Source: Peptococcaceae bacterium BICA1-7 (GTDB lineage Bacteria > Bacillota > Desulfotomaculia > Desulfotomaculales > Desulfocucumaceae). Taken from it: 64,000 nucleotides of DNA. Below are positions 36,204-45,271 of this stretch, piece by piece. Location of the stretch: contig JUEB01000011.1 of the NCBI GenBank assembly GCA_000802095.1, forward strand, positions 1-64,000, written 5' to 3'. The notes under the pieces are model-generated. The model did not search any database. It worked only from the letters and a program-made list of their open reading frames with translations, and had not been told where the DNA came from. The position numbers and the translations under genes were made by a program. The stretch's first letter is position 1. Each line of letters starts with the position of its first letter.

Positions 36204-36551
36204 TATCAATATCTCCAAATCATCAATATCAGTTACCTTATTATTGAGGGTCTTTTACAACGGTTAGCTATGTTATTCTTCTCTGGCACAGGCATGCTTA
36301 AACCCCGTCAGCTATGCCGGGTGAATTCCTTCAAACATCTCTATAATCAAATTGGAACACTGCCCCTCCCAGCACCGGTGCACGGCGGCGGTGCGCTCCT
36401 CACCCCGCGAAGCGACACCACCTCTGCAGATTCTCAAGGCCAAAAATTGCCGCCAGGCAAAAACTTCCTGATATTACCAGCTAGCGCTGAATACAGTAAT
36501 CCTATATAAGCGGTTCCCTTAACCAAGCCACGTATGAAAGAGGTGAATACA

Positions 36552-37181
36552 GTGCCCTCAGTAAACCCTGCAGGAACATTTCCCCATAGTGTAAAAAATG
36601 GGGACACCTTGTTTAACCTGGCCAAACAGTACAATACATCAGTGGAGGGAATACTGTCAGCCAATCAGGGATTGGACCCCGACAATCTGGCAGTCGGACA
36701 GACTATTAACATTCCTGCCAGACAGCCGCTGGCATTGGCAAATGTGAGAGGCGGCCCCCTAAGGCCCCAAATAACAGGCGTGGTGAGCTTTTATGAAGTA
36801 CCCGGCGGCACCTGGGTATGCGTGGAGGTCAACGGGCTCCCTCCCTACCAGCCTGCAGACGGGGCTAACCCCATTGGCCCCCACGGCTTCCATATCCATC
36901 TTTTTGGCGCCTGTGAGGTTGACGACCCACAAGACCCATTCCAGGCTGCCGGCGGACACTGGAACCCCACCAACCAGCCCCATGGAAACCACGCCGGTGA
37001 TTTTCCCGTTTTGTTTTCAAACGGGGGCTACGCCAATGCCTGCTTCTTCACCAACCGCTTTACACCTGAGCAGGTAATAGGCAAATCCGTTATTATTCAT
37101 CAAAGCCCCGATGACTACCGTACCCAGCCGGCGGGGAATTCAGGGAAAAGATTGGCCTGCGGGGTTATTCAAAGAGCCTGA
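36552..37181 (+). CDS. LysM-Cu/Zn superoxide dismutase fusion
   Basis: 209 residues. Residues about 10-58 are a LysM domain (HSVKNGDTLFNLAKQYNTSV, GQTINIPA), and the remainder is a complete Cu/Zn SOD: copper/zinc ligands in GFHIHLFG, GGHWNP, HGNHAGDFP and IIHQSPDD, and the guide arginine region GNSGKRLACG. There is no signal peptide. LysM should tether it to peptidoglycan, cortex or spore coat; YojM-like SODs are known in sporeformers, but the LysM fusion is unusual. I prefer GTG 36552, which has AGAGGTG 7 bases upstream, over ATG 36534, which has none. Confidence 0.85.
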   Translation: MPSVNPAGTFPHSVKNGDTLFNLAKQYNTSVEGILSANQGLDPDNLAVGQTINIPARQPLALANVRGGPLRPQITGVVSFYEVPGGTWVCVEVNGLPPYQPADGANPIGPHGFHIHLFGACEVDDPQDPFQAAGGHWNPTNQPHGNHAGDFPVLFSNGGYANACFFTNRFTPEQVIGKSVIIHQSPDDYRTQPAGNSGKRLACGVIQRA

Positions 37182-37254
37182 TCCGCAGTTTACCTCCACC
37201 GTACTGCAGCACCGGGTTTGTAATGCTAAATTTTTGCAAAAGTTCCGATGCAAA

Positions 37255-37288
37255 AAAAAACGTGGGATTTTGATTCCCACGTTTTTTT
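37255..37288 (+). terminator. Bidirectional terminator after the SOD gene
   Basis: A-tract, CGTGGGA (37261-37267), loop, TCCCACG (37275-37281), T-tract. From 37289 to 37600 there is no gene; an ArsR-type half-site ATAAGC lies at 37403-37408 within ATACAT..ATGTAT. Confidence 0.8.
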
Positions 37289-37603
37289 GGTTAATTAAAG
37301 GTTTCTGATCGTTTACGATACTGGGAAAAAGCACCGGCTGACCTCCTTTAAAAATTCCTAAAAACACTTGTTATCAGAATGTCATGGTGCTAATATTTAT
37401 ACATAAGCATATAATAATGTATGTATGCCATTCTATTAAGTTCCGGGCAATGGCCGAAACCGGAACAGGTCTATGCCACAGTACACAATTTCATGAAGGC
37501 TATTGGTGTCAGTTCCTGGCGTGGCGGCTTGCGCTTGAGGCTATGTAGACTGTCGCTGCGCCTTGCCTGCAAGGTGCCGAAAATATATAGGGAGTGATTT
37601 GGT

Positions 37604-37843
37604 ATGGATATTAAAGTGCTTGGCCCGGGATGCAAAAAATGCAAAGAGCTGGAGAGTGAAGTAAAAAAGACACTGTCGGAAATCGGTGTCGAGGCCGATG
37701 TGGAGAAGGTTGAGGAGATGAATAAGATTATGCAGTACAGCATACTTATGACCCCCGGCCTTGTAATCAACGGAAAGGTGAAGGTATCCGGGCGGGTACC
37801 CTCCCGTAAGGACATTGCCAAATGGATACAAGAAGAAATGTAA
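37604..37843 (+). CDS. Small thioredoxin-like redox protein
   Basis: 79 residues of the minimal thioredoxin family (MTH895/TM0996-like): redox motif GPGCKKCKEL near the start, TPGLVINGKVKVSGRVPS with the cis-proline. In anaerobes such proteins are often encoded beside ArsP-type permeases, as here. It has its own terminator and an upstream ATAAGC half-site shared with the rest of the arsenic genes. Confidence 0.88.
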   Translation: MDIKVLGPGCKKCKELESEVKKTLSEIGVEADVEKVEEMNKIMQYSILMTPGLVINGKVKVSGRVPSRKDIAKWIQEEM

Positions 37844-37869
37844 AAAAGGGTATCAGTTAAATTGAACAA

Positions 37870-37902
37870 CCGCCGGATGGACTGGTCCGGCGGAAATTTT
37901 TT
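37870..37902 (+). terminator. Terminator of the thioredoxin-like gene
   Basis: CCGCCGGA (37870-37877) pairs with TCCGGCGG (37886-37893) and is followed by AAATTTTTT. Confidence 0.85.
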
Positions 37903-37981
37903 AAAACCGTTGCTATTTACATATAAGCGTATTATTATATAATAAATTGATTATTTAACTAATTATTGAGGGGGAGGCCAT

Positions 37982-39025
37982 GTGCTTATAACAAATATTC
38001 TCATGAGCGGCGTGAACGAGCTGCTGGAGTATCTGTCCGCCCACGTGCTGACTTGCCTGGTGCCGGCATTTTTTATAGCCGGCGGCATAGCGGTAGTGGT
38101 TTCAAACGGGGCGGTGCTGAAATATTTCGGCCCCAGGGCAAAGAAGACGATGGCCTATGGGGTGGCTTCAGTTTCAGGGGCTATACTGGCGGTGTGCTCC
38201 TGCACGGTTTTGCCTCTATTTGCAGGTATTCATAAAAAAGGAGCAGGATTGGGGCCCGCAGTCACTTTTCTTTTTTCCGGCCCGGCTATAAACATACTGG
38301 CAATAGTGCTTACCGCCCGTAAAATGGGCTGGGAACTTGGTCTGGCCCGCGCTGTGGCTGCCATAAGCTTTTCCATTATAATTGGTCTCTTAATGGCCCT
38401 GATATTCAGGAAAGAGGAGAAGTTAAGAGAGGAAGACGAAAGCATGTTTGCCGGAGAGGAAGGTAGGCCGGCAGCTCATATTCTGGCCTTTTTCGGAGTG
38501 CTGGTGGCTATTCTGCTAGTTGGCACCTCAGCTATACCGCTCTGGCCTAAAGTTGCCATAATTATAACTTTGTTTAATTCCATGGCCATTGTATTGGGGT
38601 TCTGGTACACCAGTGACGAGGTTATGGACTGGCTGCGTGAAACCTGGAGATTTGTCAAAATGATTTTCCCCGTACTCCTGATCGGTGTTTTCATCGCCGG
38701 AATGCTTAAGGTCATAATACCTCAGCACTGGGTTGAGGTTGCGGTGGGGGGAAACAGCCTGCGGTCCAATCTAGTAGCCTCGGTATTCGGCTCTCTGATG
38801 TATTTTTCCACCCTTACCGAAGTGCCTATTGTTAAGGCCTTTCTGGATATGGGAATGGGCAAGGGCCCGGCTCTGGCCTTGCTTCTGGCCGGGCCCTCCC
38901 TAAGCCTGCCCAATATGATAGTAATAGGCAGGGTAATGGGCGTTAAAAAGACCTCTGTATACGTTTTGCTGGTGGTTGCCCTGTCAACAGTTACCGGGAT
39001 GCTGTTCGGCTATATAATGGGCTGA
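37982..39025 (+). CDS. arsP: ArsP-type permease (DUF318/ArsP_1 family)
   Basis: 347 residues with about eight to ten membrane spans and the hallmark CSCTVLPLFAGIHKKGAGLG, followed by FLFSGPAINILAIVLTARKM. ArsP exports trivalent organoarsenicals. The start is GTG with GGGGGAGG just upstream. ATAAGC at 37923-37928 lies in its promoter region. It stands between the thioredoxin-like gene and arsR. Confidence 0.85.
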   Translation: MLITNILMSGVNELLEYLSAHVLTCLVPAFFIAGGIAVVVSNGAVLKYFGPRAKKTMAYGVASVSGAILAVCSCTVLPLFAGIHKKGAGLGPAVTFLFSGPAINILAIVLTARKMGWELGLARAVAAISFSIIIGLLMALIFRKEEKLREEDESMFAGEEGRPAAHILAFFGVLVAILLVGTSAIPLWPKVAIIITLFNSMAIVLGFWYTSDEVMDWLRETWRFVKMIFPVLLIGVFIAGMLKVIIPQHWVEVAVGGNSLRSNLVASVFGSLMYFSTLTEVPIVKAFLDMGMGKGPALALLLAGPSLSLPNMIVIGRVMGVKKTSVYVLLVVALSTVTGMLFGYIMG

Positions 39026-39066
39026 GGGTCTTCAAAGCCGTAGGCTTAAAGCAACGGTTATGTAGA

Positions 39067-39113
39067 TTGACACGCCTGCCTTTTGAATATTATTATATAA
39101 GCAAAAGCTTATA
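39067..39113 (+). promoter_or_regulatory. arsR promoter with ArsR operator
   Basis: TTGACA (39067-39072) and TATTAT (39091-39096) with 18 bases between form a sigma-A promoter. The perfect inverted repeat TATAAGC-AAAA-GCTTATA (39096-39113) overlaps the -10 box, as expected for repression by an ArsR/SmtB protein. Confidence 0.75.
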
Positions 39114-39128
39114 AGGAAGGGGTGCCGA

Positions 39129-39503
39129 ATGGATACCTTCGTAAAAATTTTTAAAGCTTTGGGCGAGCCAACCCGCCTTCGCATATTGAGGATTCTGTCA
39201 GTCAGGCCCATGTATGTGTGTGAGCTTGAATCTGTGCTGGGCATAAGCCAGCCCAGAATATCCCAGCACCTTAAAATACTAAAGGAAGCGTCCATTCTCC
39301 GTGAAAGTAAGGAGGCGCAAAAAACCTTTTACATGCTGCACGGGGACATAATGGAAAAAACAATGCAGGGCTTTCAGGATTTCCTGAGGTCGGATATAGC
39401 GGATCTGCCGGAATTTAATGAGGAGAGTAAAAGGATTGCACAGCTGGATAAAGACTGCGGAGTCCTCAGCTGTAAGTCAGGCGGCAAGAAGAACTGCAGC
39501 TAG
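39129..39503 (+). CDS. arsR: ArsR-family metalloregulator
   Basis: 124 residues. Winged helix FKALGEPTRLRILRILSVRP and VLGISQPRISQHLKILKEAS. Candidate arsenite ligands are a cysteine in YVCELE and three near the C-terminus (KDCGVLSCKS, KKNCS); the usual paired CVC of helix 3 is reduced to one cysteine. It should repress itself, arsP and acr3 through the ATAAGC palindromes. GGAAGGGG precedes the ATG. Confidence 0.9.
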   Translation: MDTFVKIFKALGEPTRLRILRILSVRPMYVCELESVLGISQPRISQHLKILKEASILRESKEAQKTFYMLHGDIMEKTMQGFQDFLRSDIADLPEFNEESKRIAQLDKDCGVLSCKSGGKKNCS

Positions 39504-39535
39504 GAAAAAAGAAATAATTAATATTTTTTTAACTA

Positions 39536-39561
39536 AACGCATAAGCGATTGTTTATGCGTT
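39536..39561. promoter_or_regulatory. ArsR operator before acr3
   Basis: AACGCATAA-N8-TTATGCGTT, a perfect 9-bp inverted repeat containing the ATAAGC core of the other ArsR sites, 82 bases upstream of acr3. Confidence 0.7.
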
Positions 39562-39642
39562 CTGGGAATGGGAATTTAGGCCGTGATTCATACTGAATGA
39601 TCACGGTATAAAGAATAAAACAAAAGGAGGCTGTGCTCAGTA

Positions 39643-40707
39643 ATGACTGAAATGGCAGCAAAGAGACTTTCCTTTCTGGACCGGTACCTTACCCTGTGGA
39701 TATTTCTGGCCATGTTTCTTGGTGTAGGGGCCGGTTACATTTATCCACAAATATCCAGTTTCTGGGGTAGGTTTCAGGTGGGCGCCACCAATATTCCCAT
39801 TGCCATAGGACTTATACTGATGATGTATCCGCCCCTGGCCAGGGTGAAGTATGAGGAAATAGGCAAGGTGTTTATAAACGTCAAGGTCATGGGCCTCAGT
39901 CTGGTGCAGAACTGGATAATAGGACCGCTATTGATGTTTTTTTTGGCCATAATTTTCTTGAAGGACTACCCGGAGTATATGGTGGGCCTTATACTAATCG
40001 GTTTGGCCCGCTGTATAGCAATGGTTATTGTGTGGAACGGGCTGGCCAGGGGTGATTCGGAATACGCCGCCGCCCTTGTAGCATTAAACTCTATTTTCCA
40101 GGTACTGTTCTTCTCGGTTTACGCTTATATCTTCATAACCCTCATGCCCCGGTGGTTCGGCCTGGAGTTCCTGGAAATCCACATATCAATGGCGGAAGTG
40201 GCCAAGAGTGTGTTCATTTATCTGGGGATCCCCTTCCTGGCTGGCATTATCACACGGTTTACCCTTATCCCTTTGAAAGGCCGGGAGTGGTATGACAAGC
40301 AATTTATGCCCAGGATCGGTCCGCTGACCCTCATGGCTCTGCTGTTTACCATTATAGTAATGTTTTCCTTGAAAGGCAGTTACATTGTAGCCCTGCCACT
40401 GGATGTGGTCAGGATAGCTATACCCTTATGCCTGTACTTTTTGATCATGTTCCTTTTGTCATTCTTTATGAGCAAAAAAGCAGGGGTAAACTACGAGCAA
40501 GCCACTACCCTTTCTTTCACCGCTGCAAGCAATAACTTTGAGCTGGCTATCGCGGTGGCTGTGGCGGTGTTCGGCATCAACTCCGGCCAGGCCTTTGCCG
40601 CGGTAATCGGCCCCCTTATTGAGGTGCCGGTTATGATTGCGCTGGTTAACGTAGCTCAGCGCTTTAAAAGAAAGTACTTTAGCCATGACTTGCAGTTAAA
40701 TAAATGA
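39643..40707 (+). CDS. acr3: Arsenite efflux permease Acr3
   Basis: 354 residues, about ten membrane spans, ACR3/BASS family. LGLARC-type motif appears as [15 protein letters not shown], with the essential cysteine; [20 protein letters not shown] and [17 protein letters not shown] are also conserved. It extrudes As(III) using the proton-motive force. AAAGGAGG precedes the ATG. No arsC reductase is present, which fits an anaerobe living with As(III). Confidence 0.92.
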   Translation: MTEMAAKRLSFLDRYLTLWIFLAMFLGVGAGYIYPQISSFWGRFQVGATNIPIAIGLILMMYPPLARVKYEEIGKVFINVKVMGLSLVQNWIIGPLLMFFLAIIFLKDYPEYMVGLILIGLARCIAMVIVWNGLARGDSEYAAALVALNSIFQVLFFSVYAYIFITLMPRWFGLEFLEIHISMAEVAKSVFIYLGIPFLAGIITRFTLIPLKGREWYDKQFMPRIGPLTLMALLFTIIVMFSLKGSYIVALPLDVVRIAIPLCLYFLIMFLLSFFMSKKAGVNYEQATTLSFTAASNNFELAIAVAVAVFGINSGQAFAAVIGPLIEVPVMIALVNVAQRFKRKYFSHDLQLNK

Positions 40708-40785
40708 GCCTGCAACAGGCCGGGTGGTTAATGTCTTTCAGCCGGTACCGGTTTATCAGTCAAGACAATTGAAAGGGTGACAGCA

Positions 40786-41505
40786 GTGAAAATAGCTGTT
40801 TTCGCAGATGTCCACAGCAACCTGTATTCCCTTGAAGCTGTATTAAAAGATATTGGGAATAGAGGAATTGAAAAGCTTTATTGCGCCGGTGACCTGGTGG
40901 GCTACGGGCCCCGTCCCAACGAAGTAATAGAATTAATCAGATCAAGAAAAATACCCACAGTGATGGGCAATTACGATGATGCCATTGGCAACATGCGCTT
41001 AATTTGCGGCTGTGACTATAAAGACGAGGAATCCCTAAGGCTTGGCGAGATGTCCATCGCCTGGACCAGGGATAATACCAGTGATGAAAGCAAAGCATGG
41101 TTGAGCGGCCTGCCGGCCGATATAAGAGAAACAATTTCAGGCTACAAATTACTATTTGTCCACGGCAGCCCAAAAGCGCTTAATGAATACCTCTATGAAA
41201 GCACTCCTGATGAATACCTGGATCAACTGTTAAAGGAAAACGGCGTGGATGTTCTTATTTGCGGACACACTCATCTCCCGTATGTTAAGAAATTAAAAAA
41301 CGGTCTGGTGGTGAACTGCGGGAGCGCCGGCAAGCCCAAACACGGCAATCCTAATGTTACCTATGTGGTTATTGATTTTATTGACGGGATACCTGTCCCT
41401 GCCGTTATAGAAGTAGCATATAATTATGAGGACACGGCAACTGAAATAGAGAAGTTTGGTCTTCCAAATGAGTTTGCCCGTATTGTGAGAACCGGAAAAA
41501 TATAG
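40786..41505 (+). CDS. Calcineurin-like metallophosphoesterase
   Basis: 239 residues. Metal-binding motifs in order: FADVHSN, AGDLVGYGPRP, MGNYDD, FVHGSPK and CGHTHLP, the full YfcE/MJ0936-type set. It is a cytoplasmic phosphodiesterase of unknown physiological substrate. The start is the GTG at 40786, 6 bases after AAAGGGTGA; an in-frame GTG at 40777 is within that site. Transcribed alone and followed by a terminator. Confidence 0.9.
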   Translation: MKIAVFADVHSNLYSLEAVLKDIGNRGIEKLYCAGDLVGYGPRPNEVIELIRSRKIPTVMGNYDDAIGNMRLICGCDYKDEESLRLGEMSIAWTRDNTSDESKAWLSGLPADIRETISGYKLLFVHGSPKALNEYLYESTPDEYLDQLLKENGVDVLICGHTHLPYVKKLKNGLVVNCGSAGKPKHGNPNVTYVVIDFIDGIPVPAVIEVAYNYEDTATEIEKFGLPNEFARIVRTGKI

Positions 41506-41554
41506 TCAATGAAATAAACTTCATCTGTAATCATACGTCAATTGGGGCCCGCCT

Positions 41555-41594
41555 AAAAAAAGCCGTGGGAATCATCTTCCCACGGCTTTTTCTT
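41555..41594. terminator. Bidirectional terminator
   Basis: AAAAAAAGCCGTGGGAA (to 41571) pairs with TTCCCACGGCTTTTTC (41578-41593). It serves the phosphoesterase (+) and possibly the convergent ligase gene (-). Confidence 0.85.
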
Positions 41595-41661
41595 GGTGTA
41601 TGAGGTTTAACATTAACACATCTCCGGCTCCCATTAAAGTCTATATGGCAGCCTCTCTGTA

Positions 41662-44193
41662 TCAGGCGGTAACAATTTGGCTATCGGCTTGCAGACCAAA
41701 CTTTTCTACCGCCTGCTCGCGCATTTTGTATTTCAGAACCTTTAAGGCTGCATTCATTGGAAATTCGGTTACGAAATCTACGTAACGGGGGGTTTTGTGT
41801 TTGGCCATGTGTGAACGGACAAAATCTTTCAGCTGGTCGGCGGTCATTTCTTCACCGTCTTTTAGAATAACACACGCCATAATCTCCTCGCCGTACTGCT
41901 TGTCAGGCACACCTATAACCTGAACGTCCCTGACCTTGGGATGGGTATAGATAAAATCCTCAATCTCCTTGGGATAAATATTCTCGCCTCCGCGGATGAT
42001 CATATCCTTAATACGCCCGGTGATTTTGAAATAACCATGAGCATCACGCCTGGCAAGGTCTCCGGTGTGCAGCCACCCGTTCTCATCAATGGCTGCCGCT
42101 GTAGCCTCGGGCATCTTGTAGTAGCCCTTCATTATATTATAGCCCCGGGCGACAAACTCGCCGTCCACATTGTCGGGCAAATCCTCCCCTGTATGCGGAT
42201 CAACAATCTTACACTCAACTCCCGGCAGTGCCCTGCCCACAGTGCTTACACGCAACTCGACAGAATCATCAACCCTGCTCTGGGTGCAGCCGGGGGAAGA
42301 TTCTGTCTGCCCAAAGACAATGGTAACCTGATTCATATTCATCTTGCCCACCACGTCCTGCATAACTTTGACAGGGCAAGGGCTGCCTGCCATAATGCCG
42401 GTTCTCATATAGGAAAAGTCTGTCTTGGGGAAATCCTCATGCTCTAACAATGCGATAAACATAGTGGGAACACCATGGAAGCAGGTAATTTTCTCCTTGT
42501 TAATACAGGCCAGCGACTCTTTCGGAGAGAAATACGGCAGCGGGGAAAGAGTAGCGCCATGGGTCATTGAGGCAGTCATCGCCAGCACCATTCCAAAGCA
42601 ATGGAACATAGGCACCTGAACCATCATGCGGTCAGCGGTGGAAAGGTCCATGCAGTCGCCGATGTTTTTGCCGTTGTTCACCACATTGTAGTGGGTAAGC
42701 ATAACCCCCTTGGGGAAGCCGGTTGTTCCGGATGTATACTGTATGTTGCAGACGTCATGTTTTTTGATGGTAGCCGCCAGGTGGTAAACCTTTTCAATGG
42801 GAGCCTTTTCAGCCATATCTATGGCCTCTTCCCATGTCAGGCAGCCATTTAGCTTCGAGTCAATGGTAACGATGTTGCGCAGAAAAGGCAACCGCTTAAT
42901 ATGTAGTGGCTTTCCTGCCTCGGCAGTTTCCAATTCGGGACAAAGTTTCTTGATAATGTCAACATAATCGGAATCCTTATACCCGTCAATCATTACCAGA
43001 GTGTGAGTGTCCGACTGGCGGAGCAAATACTCGGCTTCATAAATTTTGTAAGCTGTATTCACAGTTACGAGAACTGCACCTATTTTTGTGGTTGCCCAGA
43101 AGGTTATAAACCACTGAGGAACGTTAGTTGCCCAGATGGCCACATGGTCACCCGGCTTGACACCCATAGCAATAAGCGACCGGGCAAAGGTATCCACATC
43201 GTCCCGGAACTGGGAATAGGTTCTTGTATAATCAATTGTGGAATATCGAAAGGCATACTGGTTGGGAAACTCATCCACCATGCGGTCAAGCACCTGCGGG
43301 AAAGTAAGATCGATCAGAGCATCCTTTTCCCAGACATATTTCCCGGTCTTGGCCATGTTATCGAATAGATGGCTCTTCACTTTAGTTTTTTCAATGTAGT
43401 GCTTCATATAGTTTGCAAAGTGAGGAAAGACAACTCCCGCATCGCCAAGGTCAGCCGCCCAGCGTTTGACCCACTCGAGGGAAACATATCCATCGTAGTT
43501 AATGGAGCGCAGGGCAAATACCATATCGTCAATGGGCAAATCACCCTCACCCATCATGCGGTACTTAACCACCCCATTTTCCACTACCGAGTCTTTCACA
43601 TGTACATACTTAATATAGGCGCCGAGGTTCTGTACGGTCTTGCCTGGTGTTTCACCCGCAAACCGGTAAGGATGGTGAATATCCCACAGGGCGGCCACAG
43701 CATCACTGGCCACACTGTCCAGCAGTTCCCGTAAGCGTGCTGTGTCAGAATAGACGCCGTTAGTTTCCACCAGCAGGGTCACGCCTTTTTCTTCAGCAAC
43801 CGGGACCAGGCGCTGCAGTGCGGCCAGAACTGTATTATCGTCCACCTCGGCGGTGGGATGCGGCTCAAGGTCAGCCAGGATACGTATGTAGGGTGTGCCC
43901 AGTTTGGAGGCCAGCATAATGTATTGTACAATCTCTTGATAGTTTTCCTCCGCCCTTTCGGCAAACCTCAAGCAACAGCCGGAAGAAAGGCAAGGAATTT
44001 CCAGACGCAGATCTGAGAGCTTTTTTGAGGTTTCAGGCAACTGGCTTTCAGTGAAAGGCTGGGCATGGACAGCAAAGATTTCTGTGCCCAGCCCGCGAAT
44101 TTCAATACCGTCAAAACCAATATCTTTGGCCATGGAATAAATGTCAGTCCAACTGAAATCAGGACAGCCAAGGGTCGAGAACGCAATTTTCAT
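41662..44193 (-). CDS. Fusion of a sugar-isomerase-like TIM barrel and an acyl-CoA synthetase
   Basis: 843 residues. Residues 1 to about 270 are an AP-endonuclease-2/xylose-isomerase-like TIM barrel (KIAFSTLGCPDFSWTDIY, LLVETNGVYSDTARLRELLD, ALWDIHHPYRFAGETPG, YVHVKDS, metal ligands E, D, H, E). Residues about 290-840 are a full ANL acyl-CoA ligase: YTSGTTGFPKGVMLTHYN, FGQTESSPG, HTGDLARRDAHGYFKITGR, and the C-terminal lysine in ALKVLKYKMRE. AGGAGG lies 9 bases before the ATG. A T-box leader with its own promoter lies upstream, so expression responds to an uncharged tRNA. The combination suggests one polypeptide handling an isomerase/aldolase-like step and CoA activation; the substrate is unknown. 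Confidence 0.88.
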   Translation of the reverse strand: MKIAFSTLGCPDFSWTDIYSMAKDIGFDGIEIRGLGTEIFAVHAQPFTESQLPETSKKLSDLRLEIPCLSSGCCLRFAERAEENYQEIVQYIMLASKLGTPYIRILADLEPHPTAEVDDNTVLAALQRLVPVAEEKGVTLLVETNGVYSDTARLRELLDSVASDAVAALWDIHHPYRFAGETPGKTVQNLGAYIKYVHVKDSVVENGVVKYRMMGEGDLPIDDMVFALRSINYDGYVSLEWVKRWAADLGDAGVVFPHFANYMKHYIEKTKVKSHLFDNMAKTGKYVWEKDALIDLTFPQVLDRMVDEFPNQYAFRYSTIDYTRTYSQFRDDVDTFARSLIAMGVKPGDHVAIWATNVPQWFITFWATTKIGAVLVTVNTAYKIYEAEYLLRQSDTHTLVMIDGYKDSDYVDIIKKLCPELETAEAGKPLHIKRLPFLRNIVTIDSKLNGCLTWEEAIDMAEKAPIEKVYHLAATIKKHDVCNIQYTSGTTGFPKGVMLTHYNVVNNGKNIGDCMDLSTADRMMVQVPMFHCFGMVLAMTASMTHGATLSPLPYFSPKESLACINKEKITCFHGVPTMFIALLEHEDFPKTDFSYMRTGIMAGSPCPVKVMQDVVGKMNMNQVTIVFGQTESSPGCTQSRVDDSVELRVSTVGRALPGVECKIVDPHTGEDLPDNVDGEFVARGYNIMKGYYKMPEATAAAIDENGWLHTGDLARRDAHGYFKITGRIKDMIIRGGENIYPKEIEDFIYTHPKVRDVQVIGVPDKQYGEEIMACVILKDGEEMTADQLKDFVRSHMAKHKTPRYVDFVTEFPMNAALKVLKYKMREQAVEKFGLQADSQIVTA

Positions 44194-44261
44194 AGTAATC
44201 TCCTCCTAAGTTGCTTAGGGCCTTTAATTGGTCCGGCCCGCTTTTTACTTTTGTCCAGGGG

Positions 44262-44570
44262 CAAAAAAAAACCCTCGTCTCATAACATTCCTGCAAGAGA
44301 CGAAAGCGTTAACTCCCGTGGTACCACTCTAATTGGTATGAACCATACCCACTTTGCGGCATCAATCAAAAAGATCAATACCCTCTCGTTATAACGGTGA
44401 GAAACCGGTTCGCACCTACTTGCTTCAAGCCGGTCAATGGCTATAGCAGCTTTCAGAGGACTGCTCAAGGGGGAGTTCATAACTGCTTTCGCGCACTGTT
44501 TTTCAGCAACCAACAGCTCTCTGGGGCACAATACCGCAGCATGTTTTCCTATCATCGCATTTACTGATTT
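44262..44570 (-). promoter_or_regulatory. T-box riboswitch
   Basis: On the minus strand the T-box sequence AGAGTGGTACCACGGGAGTT lies at 44311-44330, followed by the terminator stem CGTCTC (44297-44302) with GAGACG (44276-44281) and nine T residues. Stem I upstream has the AGAGAG and GNUG-type motifs (44495-44525), and CAUGCUGC pairs with GCAGUUAUG above the specifier loop. The specifier lies in AACUCCC; CUC (Leu) is my tentative reading. It controls the fusion gene 69 bases downstream. Confidence 0.88.
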
Positions 44571-44577
44571 GTGGACT

Positions 44578-44606
44578 ATATTATTGGTTCTCGCTGTTTT
44601 TGTCAA
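44578..44606 (-). promoter_or_regulatory. Promoter of the T-box transcript
   Basis: TTGACA (44601-44606), 17 bases, TAATAT (44578-44583) on the minus strand, placing the RNA start at about 44571. Confidence 0.65.
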
Positions 44607-44688
44607 GATATGATTTTTTCTAGTATATTTTTCCTTTTATCCCATTTATATGCTATATAACAAATTTTATACACATAAGAGGTAAAAA

Positions 44689-45117
44689 CTACATTCCCAA
44701 TTGTTCACTGTCATAGTTGAGCTGCCATCCGATTCCAAACTTATCTGTTACAAAGCCGTAGTACTTGCTCCAGAATGTTTCTTGAAGCTCCATGCCTACT
44801 GTGCCGTCAACTTTCAATTTGTTAAAGACTGATTTGATTTCATCCATATCCTTACTGCTTACTACAAGGCTGATGTTGTTTCCAACAACCAAATTCATAC
44901 CCGGAGGAACATCAGAAAACATCACCATGCTCCCTTTTATGTTAAGAAAAGTATGCATTACCAGATTTTTTGTTTCTTCAGTAAGTGGAAATCCCGGGTC
45001 TGGCGGAGTGTCTCCATATAACATAATTTTAGGTTTTTCTGTTCCAAAAACCTCACTGTAATACTCTACAGCTTCACGGCAGTTTCCATTAAAATTGATA
45101 TATGCCTGTACAGCCAT
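44689..45117 (-). CDS. PhnB-like VOC (glyoxalase-fold) protein
   Basis: 142 residues: AVQAYINFNGNCREAVEYYS, SMVMFSDVPPG and FWSKYYGFVTDKFGIGWQLN are typical of the PhnB/DUF1338-like VOC family found as single-domain proteins. The fold binds metals or small molecules; the function of this subgroup is generally unknown. I chose ATG 45117, with GAGGAG 8 bases upstream. Transcribed alone. Confidence 0.88.
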   Translation of the reverse strand: MAVQAYINFNGNCREAVEYYSEVFGTEKPKIMLYGDTPPDPGFPLTEETKNLVMHTFLNIKGSMVMFSDVPPGMNLVVGNNISLVVSSKDMDEIKSVFNKLKVDGTVGMELQETFWSKYYGFVTDKFGIGWQLNYDSEQLGM

Positions 45118-45271
45118 TTCTTTCACTCCTCAGTTTAAAGTTGATATATTATTAATCTCATTTTGCCCTAAATATTATTTTCATAATACAACTTAGCAAA
45201 AAATGGTCTTTTGAGTGACCTCATATTCCACATGAGAACCCTACCACCGTCTGTCTGTTAAACTCCTTTAA

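Noticed and set aside
44280-44606. 108-codon minus-strand frame starting at TTG
   Set aside because: It overlies the T-box leader and begins inside its -35 box; the RNA structure explains the sequence.
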